DNA from: Zopfochytrium polystomum
Lineage: Eukaryota; Chytridiomycota; Chytridiomycetes; Chytridiales; Chytridiaceae
Assembly: GCA_025765615.1 (NCBI GenBank)
Contig: JAIVFJ010000167.1
Span: 1 to 64,000, forward strand
Length of the DNA: 64,000 nucleotides
Direction of reading: 5' to 3'
In this document: positions 33,260 through 44,968 of the stretch, piece by piece
How positions within the stretch are numbered: the first letter of the stretch is position 1
How the letters are laid out: each line of letters begins with the position of its first letter
The notes under the pieces: model-generated
The model's input: the letters and a program-made list of their open reading frames with translations, nothing else
What the model was told of the DNA's origin: nothing
The model's database searches: none
Translations under genes and position numbers: made by a program

Positions 33260-33413
33260 GTGCTAGCCAACTGAGGGACCGTTAGAAGGGCCGTCGGTGG
33301 AGTCGGAGGGTCAAGGGTAGGGCGTGAGGGCGAAGATAACGTCGTTGAGTTACATAAAAATAAGTCCTTTTTTTTTTTTTTTTCCCCGGTTGCACTCCTG
33401 ATAACATTCCGTA

Positions 33414-35921
33414 ATGGCGGCGGCGGCGCTTGCGTCATTGTCACCCTCCTCGTCGGCGGCAACGACCCCTGGCCGCCGCATCTCGCCGCCGCCGGCTTCG
33501 TACTCGCAGTTCTTTACGCCGGCACTGGTAGCGCCAGCGGCGGCGTCGCAGGCATCATCAGCGACGGCTTCTGCAGCAACAGCAGCAGTAGCACTCTCCT
33601 CCTCCGCCGCCGCGGGATCTGCCGCGATCGGTCACCATCACCGCCAGCAGCACCACCATCGCCGTCCCTCGGCAGTCTCCGTCACAACGCCCTCCTCCGC
33701 GACCGGCCCCGCCGCCCCCACCAACCCGTCTTCAGCCGCCATCCCTCTACCGTCCACGTCCACCCCAACGACTCTTTCCCCGCCTCCCGCCGCCCTGTCG
33801 CGCATCACGCTGCCTGACCGGCTCTCGGCGCAACTCCTCCGTCTGCTCTCCAACCTACCTGCCCAGGCCGATGCCTCCAGCCGCCGCTCCATCTCCATCG
33901 CCAGATCCACCTTTGCTCAGATGAACCGTCACACCCACGTCACCCGCTTCCTCGTGCAGTGCGTCAAGTTTGCCTCGCACGTGGAAGGCGCGGACAAGAT
34001 GCTCCGTCTGCTCGTCTACGGGCTGCGGCTGCTCGCCGCGCTCACCGGCGCCCCCGTCGGCGCCCGGTGGCTTTGGGCCTGGCTGGGGCGCCGCTGGTTG
34101 GCTGCGATTGCGGCGGCCGGACGGGTGGGCTCGGTCGGCGGTAGCGGCGACCGCCCGCTGTTTCTGACCTTGCCGTCAGCGATGGCGGCCGCGGCGGGCG
34201 ACGACGACGAGGTTGGCACTGCCGCCGCCGCCCCCGCCGACGACGAGTACTTTGTCGGCGGCGAGCTGTACGGATCCTCGCCCGACGACCTGGCTGACGC
34301 GGGCGGCTGGGACAGCGGTTACGGTGGCGTGGATGACCACTCGCTGGCAGCGCGGCTGCAACGGCTCGCCGCGCCTATCGACGACGCGCGAATCGTGCTG
34401 CGGCTTTTTGGCACGCTTTCGGTCTACGTCAGCCTACTGGATCCGGACCTTCGCTCCGACGCTGCCGTCGTCGCGTACGAGCGCGGTGGCGTTGGCTCAG
34501 GCCACGGCCGCAGAGGTTTCCGCGGTAAGTCAGCGTTGCTGAGCGACGACGGCGACGAAGACGACGACGACGACGACAGCGACGAGAGCGGGAGCGACCT
34601 GGACGTCGACAGCGAGGACGAGGAGGCGCAGCACGGCGGACGCCAACGCCGCCGTCGCCGCAGGAGCAGCTCATACGGACTGTACCCGCCACGGAAGCCG
34701 GCCGAGCTGGACATTGGGAACGGTAGCGGTCGCTTGAGCAAGGCCACCAGCCCGCAGCGCCGCGGTGGAGGAATCTCGACTTCACGCACGGCGTCGCCGT
34801 CCGCGACGTTCGGGTCACAGCAGCAGCAGCAGCCGCTGCAGCGCCCCGCCGGTCGCGAGAAGCCGTACACGGCGCCCGTTCCGCGGCCGCGTGATGTCAG
34901 TCGCGACGCGCGACCGCCACCCGCACCACCGTTGCAGTTGCGCCAGCAGCCTCCAGCGGCCGTCGGTCCGGCGCCGCCAGCCCCGCACCACTCCCGCCAC
35001 CAGCGCCGCCACGCCTCGCCGCAGCGGCAGGCGTCCCGCCGGCGCGGGCAATCGCGATCGCCGGCGGGCGACCGCGGGCCACCGGCAACCACAACCAGCG
35101 TCCCAGCGCTGGCGCCGGTGCCGCCGATTTCGGCCGCCGGCGCCACGCCCCCCTCAGTAGCAGCAGCAGCAGCAGCAGCAGGAGCAGGCGGCAGCAGCAG
35201 CACGTCGGCGGCGGCGGCTGACAAATTCCAGCGCGTGCTGCAAACCTGGCAGAAGCTGACGCTGCTTGCGTTCTACCCGCTCGAGCTCCTCTACTTCCTC
35301 TCGCGCCACCGCGTTCTCATGTTCCACCCGCGCGCGCCGGCGGCGTCGTCGTCGTCCGCGGCCGGGTACGCGGCGTGGGCCGCGGCGCACGCGGCGCGCA
35401 CGACCGCGCGGCTGCAGCGCTGGACGGCGCGCGCGTGGCTCGCGTACGTGGTGCTGGACGCGGCGGTCGTCGCGCGGCGCGTGGCCGCGGTGCGCGCCGC
35501 GATCGCGCTGGTGAGGCGGCAAAGGCACATGCAGGCGCACCGGGACAACGCGTGGCGCCGCGCCGTCGGCGACGCGCTGCTGGACGTTGGCGCCGCGATC
35601 GGGTGGCCGGGGGTGGTCGGAGGCGGAGGCGGAGGCGGAGGCGGAGGCGGCGGAGGAAACAAGGCGGGTGACGGCGGCGGCTCCGCGCTGGCCGCCGAGG
35701 AGCGCAAGATGCTCGACGACGAGCTGGACGGGCTGACGCGCGAGCTGCGCACGCTGCTGCTGCGTGTCGTCGCTGTCGCGGGCGACGCCGTGCTGGCGCT
35801 GGGCGGATCGGTGCGGGTGCAGCTGTTCCCCGAGTGGCTGCTCGCCGCGTGCGGCGTCGCGTCGAGCGTCGCTTCGCTGCGGTTAAAGTGGAAGTACATG
35901 GTGCAGTTTGAGGAAATTTGA
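33414..35921 (+). CDS. PEX11: PEX11-like peroxisomal membrane protein with large disordered insertion
   Basis: Single exon, 835 aa. Around residues 170-215 the sequence FLVQCVKFASHVEGADKMLR followed by LLVYGLRLLAAL matches the PEX11 N-terminal pattern (GRDK-x-LR-x-x-QY). IDDARIVLRLFGTLSVY (about residues 323-339) matches its second helix, LTLLAFYPLELLYFLSRHRVL (about 618-638) its central hydrophobic part, and the end (LFPEWLLAACGVASSVASLRLKW) its C-terminal helix. Between them is a disordered block (about 350-600) of acidic, Ser, Gln and Pro runs, far beyond the 230-300 aa of typical PEX11. PEX11 proteins elongate and divide peroxisomes. It lies 154 bp after the KIFBP stop; AATAAA at 36095-36100 may be its poly(A) signal. 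Confidence 0.72.
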   Translation: MAAAALASLSPSSSAATTPGRRISPPPASYSQFFTPALVAPAAASQASSATASAATAAVALSSSAAAGSAAIGHHHRQQHHHRRPSAVSVTTPSSATGPAAPTNPSSAAIPLPSTSTPTTLSPPPAALSRITLPDRLSAQLLRLLSNLPAQADASSRRSISIARSTFAQMNRHTHVTRFLVQCVKFASHVEGADKMLRLLVYGLRLLAALTGAPVGARWLWAWLGRRWLAAIAAAGRVGSVGGSGDRPLFLTLPSAMAAAAGDDDEVGTAAAAPADDEYFVGGELYGSSPDDLADAGGWDSGYGGVDDHSLAARLQRLAAPIDDARIVLRLFGTLSVYVSLLDPDLRSDAAVVAYERGGVGSGHGRRGFRGKSALLSDDGDEDDDDDDSDESGSDLDVDSEDEEAQHGGRQRRRRRRSSSYGLYPPRKPAELDIGNGSGRLSKATSPQRRGGGISTSRTASPSATFGSQQQQQPLQRPAGREKPYTAPVPRPRDVSRDARPPPAPPLQLRQQPPAAVGPAPPAPHHSRHQRRHASPQRQASRRRGQSRSPAGDRGPPATTTSVPALAPVPPISAAGATPPSVAAAAAAAGAGGSSSTSAAAADKFQRVLQTWQKLTLLAFYPLELLYFLSRHRVLMFHPRAPAASSSSAAGYAAWAAAHAARTTARLQRWTARAWLAYVVLDAAVVARRVAAVRAAIALVRRQRHMQAHRDNAWRRAVGDALLDVGAAIGWPGVVGGGGGGGGGGGGGNKAGDGGGSALAAEERKMLDDELDGLTRELRTLLLRVVAVAGDAVLALGGSVRVQLFPEWLLAACGVASSVASLRLKWKYMVQFEEI

Positions 35922-36541
35922 GAGGGGGGCGCGCGGCGGCGGGGGTTTCTGTTCATGGAGGGTGTGGGCAATTTTTTCCCCTTTTTGCGGGTTCGCTGTA
36001 TTATTTGTCGTTCGCCTTCGTCGTTTTGTTGGCAGTCTTGGTCACACGCTTTCAACACGGTGCTGCTTCATGGCAACGGGAGAACGGGAGGCCGAATAAA
36101 ACCCTTTTTTTTTGAAAAAAATACTCCCTCTCGCTTTCACTTGTGATGGGCCTGATGGGGGGCAAGGCGCCCAGCGATCCTCTATCTTATTGCCGCGAGG
36201 CAGCGACAAGATACCAGAACGAACACAAAAATAGTCGCACGAGCACTTATGGTATGACGTTACTTTCTTCCCCGCGCATCCGCCAAGTCCGCGACCGCTC
36301 CCAACCCAGTTCCCCCTTCCGCCACTTTCATCTAACATCGTATGAGACCCCCATTTCAAAACTAAACCACAAAAAATCCTTGGGAACAATGCCCCGCCCC
36401 CCTCCATCCCAGCAACATAAATATCCCTGAGTACAAATCAAAAACCGGGCAAACTCAAACGAAACCAGGCATTCGGGTGATTCAAAAATAGATGATATGT
36501 CTTCAGAAGCTGAGGTCCGGTCCAGTAAGAGGAAAAAGACG
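35922..36541. other. intergenic region between convergent genes
   Basis: Contains AATAAA at 36095-36100 after the PEX11-like gene; no ORF of note. Confidence 0.5.
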
Positions 36542-38026
36542 CTACGCCTCAATAGCCCCAACGATGGCAGGCACGGCTCCAAAGCCGTAGCCCGTCTCGC
36601 TGACGCGCGTGTGCGGAACGCGGTACATGTCGTCGAGCGCGCGGGTCTCGGGGCGCAGGAGTCCCCAGCCAAATCCCAGCGGGGCGAGCGGAGCGACACT
36701 GGCGCTGGCTTCCGGGGAGGAGGTTTGCGGGTGGGGTGACGGGGGCGTCGAAACGTGGGATTGGGGGGGCGGCAGCTGCTCAGTAATCGGGGTATCCGCA
36801 GCAGGCTGCGTGACCGACTTGTCGTGGACTGTGGAGGAGGCCCCTGGCTCGATAGCGTTCGGGACGAGTGCGTACCCACCTGTCAATCGCGTCTCTTCCA
36901 CCAGGACGACGGTCTCGACTTGCGGGGTATTCAAGGCTGAAAGGCTTGGCAGCTCCTTTTCGCCTTTTGCTGTCGTCTCCTCCAATGTCGGCGTAGACGA
37001 GGGGATCTCGGACCCGATCGGATCGGCCAGAGTGTCTGCAACAGCAACCGTGTCCAGAGCGTCCACAAAGGCTTCGTCCAAAGTCTCCTCGAGAGCCGGG
37101 ACGAGAGTGTGGGAGACGTCTTGCTGGGGGTCGGTGGATGCGCCGGCAGGTTGAGCTGCCTGCGTCGCGGAAGATACGCTTGTTTCCTCCTCGCGAGGAA
37201 CATTGGGAGCAGAGGTCGGTGCAAGAACAAAAGCGGGTGGCGCCGATCGCGTCGATTCCACAATTGCATCGTCGGCTAATGAAGATGATGAGGTTGATGA
37301 CGTTGACGCCACAGAACCCCGGCGATGGTCGAGTTCGCCGTTAAGGGCGGTTGGTTCTGGGCTTGAACGTTCCGTACCTGACGCATTCGGCGCACCGGTG
37401 GAAAAGCGGCTGAACAGTCGTCGGAAGAGAGATGGCTTTGAAGATGAGTTGACGGACGAAGATGAAGAACCGTTCACGGCTGAGTTCCGCCGAGGGCTCA
37501 TGCTTGGTAGGGTATCTCTTTCCTCGACGGTGTCCTCGTTCGCCTCAGGTAGGGTTCTGGGCCGCGTAAAGGCTGTGGTTGCATCCTCATCCATCGTCGT
37601 TGCAAGGTGTTGGCGAGCAGTCGAGGATAGGATGCTCTCTTTGGTTGCGTAGAGCTGCGAGGAGTTGAAAATGGAATGCGTTACCACGGCTTGCCGTCAG
37701 GACACTTCCCCACACACGCACACTGATCTGTCCCTTTCGCATCAGCATCTCTCGCTGCGTCCCACACTCTTTCTCTAGTCGCCCGTGTCTCTCTTTCCAT
37801 TTCTATCCTAATCAAACCGAACCTTTGCTTCGCGATGGGCCATTTCGGTGCTGCTCGGCTTGGCCTCCCCGTCATTCGCGATGTGGTGGTGGTGCCCGTG
37901 CTGGTGGGCCTCGTCTTCTTCTCCATCTAGTTCTTCCACTTGATGGTGATGGTGGTGGTGGTGGTAGGGGTAGAGCGACGAGGTCAGGCCTTGCAGGCCC
38001 GAGGCGATGCGTTTCAGCATGGACAT
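36542..38026 (-). CDS. His-rich, Ser/Glu-rich protein of unknown function
   Basis: Two exons, 38026..37823 and 37654..36542, phase 0 (donor GTTCGG, acceptor CGCAG), 438 aa. The first exon begins with an amphipathic stretch (MSMLKRIASGLQGLTSSLYP) followed by seven consecutive His and a second HQHGHHHH cluster, which could bind metal. The rest is disordered and acidic; only the C-terminal 45 residues (GFGWGLLRPETRALDDMY ... VPAIVGAIEA) look structured. No family recognised. The splice joins an otherwise unexplained upstream ORF. Confidence 0.6.
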
Positions 38027-38932
38027 CTGCTATTAGTAACTCACTTCTCCTTTTTTTTTTTTTTTTTTTTTCTTCGTTTTCCTTTCTTCTCCTTGTTTCA
38101 TTTGTGGGCGCGACGCGTCGCCTCCAATCCAGAAGGACCAACCCCGTAAAAAGAGCCAAAAATCGTCCTTCACGCCTAAGATGGATTATAATGTGTTCGT
38201 TTTTTTTTTATATTGTTCCAGCTCCGAAGGGCCAGCGGGAAGAGAAAGCACCATCAATGGTGAACCGTTATAGACTACATCCAGGTGTCACCTCAGCAAA
38301 CCCACCCCATGCACTATGGACTTACAGGGTTGTCAGGCATCTCCACCGCACCACTCCTTGTGATTCAAGGCTGTACTCTTTCTTGTTGCCTTCAACATCT
38401 GGCGTCGTGACTTGAACGCTGGGCCCTTGAGTGACAGATAACCAGACCCCCCATGCTTTCCCAGCTAGGCTCTTGTGAGGGGGGATTATAATGTGTTCGG
38501 TTGCCCGGAAGCAAGCGCGTTCAGCATGCTTGATGTGCGTATTGCCGGCTTGCCGCCTGTATGTTGGCGGCCAGCCGCCAACTTAGTTGAGGGTGTAAAT
38601 TGTGCGGGGGTCCAAAAACAAAATAAAAAAAAAAGTGAATAAAAATAAAAGAAAGAATCACCTCATTTTGGCGTTGGCACATTCATACCCGTATTCAAAG
38701 TCGTACGGGCCGCACCCTCCTCCTCCTCCTACTCCTCCTCCTGCCATCACGCGCCGCGAAGACGACACTCAAGCGAGAGAGAACGGGAGACATGGTTGCT
38801 CCCTTTTTCAAGCTGATATGCGTCAAATCCGCGGTTGGGGCACGGGGCAACACCCCCCAACTGACAAGGCAGGGAGACACGTCAACAAAGCAGACAACCT
38901 TGTCAACGAGATCACACCAAACAAGCAAAACC
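38027..38932. other. intergenic region, no gene recognised
   Basis: T-run at 38051-38071; GATTATAATGTGTTCG occurs twice (near 38182 and 38484), marking a small local repeat. Confidence 0.5.
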
Positions 38933-40329
<1,397 letters not shown>

Positions 40330-40566
40330 TAGTAAACAACACGATGAGTTTAATGAATAGCGGCAGCCCCTTTCTTTCTTCTTTTTTTGTGTACTCTTGT
40401 CTCTGCTTTCGGTCGAACAGCTCGGTCCGACTCGGTTGACGTCATGACTACGGTTGCTGGTGTCCTTTCTTGCTGCGCAGTTCGGGTGATTTGAAAATCC
40501 GAACGATGGTGTGTCCCCCGTGACAAGCGGCGAAATTGGAAAACACGGAAAAACAGAAAAAAAGTA

Positions 40567-41935
40567 ATGGCGTCTACTGCAAGCTCTGCCGCTTCGACGA
40601 CGGCGACGTCGAACTCGCAGCGTGAGGATGCGATCGCGCTCGCCGTTCGCTTCTTGAAAGACCCAAAGGTGCAGCAAGCCCCCCTCACTAAGCGCATCGC
40701 CTTCCTCGAGTCCAAGGGCCTCTCGTCCGACGAGATCGACGAGGCCGTCAAGCGTGTCAACGGCGGCAGCAGCACTAGCAGCAGCAGCAGCCCCGCCACC
40801 ACCACCACTACCACCACCGCCGTCGTGGCAACCGACGGGGCAGCCGCCCAGCCGCCCCCGCCGCCTCCTCCGGTCGGACCTCTCCCGCCGCACCTGGCAG
40901 CCTACCCGCCGCAGCCAGGCTACCCCCCGCAGCCGGGCTACCCCGTTCCGTACTACCCCGCTCCCTACGCTCCGCAACTAGCCCCGCCCGCCGTCGGCCC
41001 GTCGCCGCAAAAGATGGACTGGAAGGACTACACGCTCGCGACCATCGCGGCCGGCGTCGGCACGTACACGCTGTTCACGCTCTCCAAGCAGTACATTGGG
41101 CCGTACCTTTCGTGGCCGACCGAGGCCAAGCTGAGCGACGACCAAAAGCGCATCGAGACGCGGCTGGACGCGGCGACGCGCGCTCTGGACGCCAGCGCCG
41201 AGGCCGGGCGAGGCGTCGCAAAGAGCATCGACAGGAACGCGGAGAAGATCGAGGAGGCCGTCGGCAAGCTGCGCGATGCGGTCGAAGAGGTGCGGCGGGA
41301 GGAGGAGAAGAGGGAGGCCGAGGTCGCCGAGGTGCGCCGCGAGGTCAAGGAGGTTCGGGCCATGATTCCAAAGGTGATCGATCGTCTGTGTTTTTTTTGT
41401 TTCTAGTGTTTTTGACCCCACCGGAAACTGATCCTCGACCCCTCCTCCCCTTCCACTTGCGTTCCGCATCCCCGGACCATCCCAACCATTGCCAAAGCTT
41501 TTGGAAAAGTCGCGGGAGGCGCAGACGGCCGCGATCACCGAGGTGCAGAACGAGCTCAAGAGCTTGAAGAACTTGCTTCTGAACCGGCCGGTTCAGCGCG
41601 TTGGCGGCCCCGCGGGTGCGGTGCCTGCTGCCACTCCTCCGCTTACGGCTGCGCCGCTCACAGGCTCGCCCGCTCCAACCCCTTCCATCCTCCCTGCGGC
41701 GGACGCGGCGCCATCGCCGGCAGGAGTCAGCGTGGCCGCCGTCGCCGCTGCTCCCTCCACCGCGCCCCCCGCCCTCCCCGCCAGCGGAAGCGTCCACCTG
41801 CCGGCAGGTGCCAGTCTCCCCGCCATTGCGGGGCGCCCGTTCGGCAAGCCAGCGATCCCGGCGTGGCAGCTGGAAGCCTCGTCGGCGTTGCCGTCCTCGT
41901 CGTCGCCGACAGCCGGTTTGGAAGAGGGAGAGTGA
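40567..41935 (+). CDS. PEX14: peroxin-14, peroxisomal docking protein
   Basis: Two exons, 40567..41373 and 41498..41935, phase 0, 414 aa. Residues about 18-60 form the conserved PEX14 N-terminal domain (AVRFLKDPKVQQAPLTKRIA followed by FLESKGLSSDEIDEAV), which binds the WxxxF motifs of the import receptor PEX5. A proline-rich linker follows (PPQPGYPPQPGYP), then a membrane-associated segment (TLATIAAGVGTYTLFTL, about 158-175) and a long coiled coil (about 185-290). The tail is Pro/Ala-rich and disordered. It docks cargo receptors at the peroxisome membrane. It lies 237 bp downstream of NUDT21 on the same strand and about 5 kb from a PEX11-like gene. Confidence 0.92.
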
Positions 41936-44900
41936 GGTGGGGGGAGAAAGCGCGTTTTCAGTTGGGAAGGGGGTGGGGGGATCACTGGTAAATATAGGGC
42001 ATGTTTGACTCGCTGCTGCTTTTAGGACTCGTCCGCTTTTCACTTAATGCGCACGGTGGACTGGCTCACCTTGGATGTATTACAGCAGTATCCCTACAAC
42101 TTTGGGGAACTGACTTGATACCAAATCAAATCCGACTTGCTTTCTGACTTGAATCAAATGGGTACAATATGTAATTCTTGGTGCGGAAGAATGGAAAAAC
42201 TCAGTTGTGCTGGTGCAACAGACTGACCTCGTGTGCCCTCTGTCAGAATCAGTCACAGTGCTTCTTGCAAAGTCGTAAGACCGCTTCTGCCAGAGTCAAT
42301 GACAGCCCACCAGCAGGAGAGGTGCCGTTACGGTCTCCCTGTCTCTCCCCCAATAGTACCATTTGAATGAGATATATTGAAGAGAGACTGCGTGTGAGGA
42401 CAACAGACTGTTGAGCCTGCAACCTCAAATAAAAAGAGTACACCTAGCTTTTTAACTGATACCTTGTGAGGATTATCAATTTGACTCAACCGCACAATGT
42501 TTCACAAAAGTGATGTAACACAGTTGGACCCCAATTCTTATTATTTTCATGGGTAATCATTGTCCCTGCAAGCAAACCACTGATTTGTGAAGTTTTCTTG
42601 CCTGCTCTTTCCTCTCTAACGTGTGTATGAGAGTCCCCTGGTGTGGCCTCGCAAGGCACCCTTGTCACAGGTGAGGGAGGTTGTTCTTGTTCTGTCTTTG
42701 GTCGGCTGTAGGTGTTCAGTCCAAGCGGAGTAGGCTGCCCTTGCTCAAGAGGGTTGAACCGCCACCACCGGACACACAAGGCCTCCCCGTGCACTGGTTC
42801 TGGTAGTGACAAAGCTACTCCCACCTACAGCGGTTCAGTAGCAAGTAGACTGTCGGCCCTCAACAGCAATCAGTCCCACTTACAGGTGAAGAAAAGGGAG
42901 GGTAGGACAAGCACAAATAAGGAAAGTAAATGAAAAGGCGGGAGGGAGAGAGAGAGAGGGGGGAGGGAGGGCGAAGGGACAGCCCATTACCAAACAAAGA
43001 AAAAAAGGGCGTCGACGGGAGCTGGTGCGCGGCCCAACTCCGCTTCTTCGACTCTTCCATTGACATAGTCCAGCTTCCGTTTTCAAACGCAGCAACTGAT
43101 GGAAGGTTTCACGTTGCTAAATTGGAGACCACGCAACATTTGTGTTCAGTGACGGAATCGCCAATCGCCATTCGGCAACTCGCTAGAGGAAAGACAGGGT
43201 CAGATCAAAGCGCTGACCGACAAAGATCAAGCTTGACATACCTGATGAAAGATCAATCTCGTCCCGGTGCTGCTTCAAAAAAAAATTAAAAAAAGGGGGG
43301 AAGCAGCGAGTTAAGAAACCGAGAATCAAGCAAGTACCACAGGGAGCTTTTGCTAGAGAGTGTCGCTGTTGGAGTTGAGTGGGGTTTAGACAGCCCGGAC
43401 GCCCGCCGAAACGCGATTAGCTATCCAAACGGCCAGCGCTCTTTCTGGCTCCGCAGGTAGAGTTCTCCCCACCCGATCTGTGGTGCCGGTCTGAGCTGCC
43501 CAGGGCCCACAAGCCGTTCTGCGCGCAGAATAGCCCACGGTGTCCAAACTGGCCAGCGCCCACAAGCCGTTTCGTGTTCACGAAACGGCTTCCCGAGGTG
43601 TTTTTGTGGGACTTTCCGCGCACTTGGAAAAAGACTCTGGCGTCTGTTGTCAGGCAGCTCGGCCTCGTCTCCCTTCCGACTGTTGGAGCTTGGGACAGGC
43701 TTACGCGAAGTAATCGAATTTTGTTGACGCGTCACTTGCCCGTGCAGTGTTGTTGACAACAAGTTCCAATTCCTTTTCGCGCTTTCTATTCTTTGATATG
43801 TTTTATTACAAGCGCAGCGAGTGCAAATAGATATTTATACCTTTTTTCAACGCATTTAACCCATCGTATCACCGTCCGCTTTTTATTTTTTATTTTTATT
43901 ATTATTTTTTTTTCGGTTAGTGGCGGGTTGCAGCGTAACTATGTATTAGGTAGGCTGCTTTGCTCCCAGCGCGGCGGGCATTCCTTTGCAAGCTTGCCAT
44001 CTCCCAGCGCAACGATCTGTCCGGGGGGTGAAGGCAGGTAGAGAGACCTTAAGGTAAACGCCTATATCGCGGTTTCGCTCACGGTTGACCAACGCGCAGT
44101 CGCCGATAATAAAAAACTATAGTTTCGCGAAAAAAAAATTTTCCGTTAATCGCATGACACAGCAACGCGAAAAAAAAGTAACTACTGAGCAAAACTTCGT
44201 AGGATACGCTAGAGAAAGGCTTGCCCTCGGGACATTCGGAGCCAACGAATTCGAACACCCCCCCGAGGGGAGTAGCAGAGAGTGGCAACCAGACATTGCT
44301 AAATTCACGGTTTGCTTTTTTTTTTTTTTTTTTCTTTCGTCCGATGTGGGGCGTTTGGCTTTGTGTCCCGCGCTTCCGACGGGGTACACGCAATTTGCAT
44401 TTTTGAAATATTGTTAGCCTGGCGCGGCATGTGTGAAAACGACGGGGTAGGAGTGACTATGGAGGCCGATGTGGACTTTGGAACGGGGTTGGCGTTTCAA
44501 GGCGCACCCTCGCTCGATTTTTTGCGGTGAAAACGCGCAAACATTTTGGGATTGTACTGTACATTACAACCACTTGCAAGCTCTAAGGAAATATCCAGCA
44601 AGAAAAAGTCGAGGGAGATAAAAAAAAAAAAAAAAAAGAAAAAACCAAACCGGGAATTGGAATGCCACCAGTCTGGAGGCGGCACCAGACAAAAACAAAA
44701 AAAAAAACAAGGACGAAATCGAGCACGAACGCAAACCTAGCGATCAGACGCGCAAAAAAAGTTAGAGGCCAAAGAAGAAGCCACGAAAAAATGACGGTAG
44801 CAAAGAAAGGAAAGGGTGGTATTTTTGGTGTGGGCGAGAAAAAGCAATTAGAGTAGAGAGTGGTTGCGGGTGGGCTCGTGGAGAGGAAAGATGCACCAAG

Positions 44901-44968
44901 CTGTGAAACGATCATCGCCTTTTTTTCTGCGTTGCATCGCAGTTCGACAAAAGCACTCGCCCAATGAC
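41936..44968. other. 3-kb intergenic region, no gene recognised
   Basis: No ORF with family features. Carries an inverted repeat near 43564, and T- and A-runs at 44318-44333 and 44621-44637. Confidence 0.5.
43564..43591. repeat. perfect 13-bp inverted repeat with 2-bp spacer
   Basis: AAGCCGTTTCGTG (43564-43576), TT, then its exact reverse complement (43579-43591). ACAAGCCGTT also occurs about 55 bp upstream. Confidence 0.85.
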
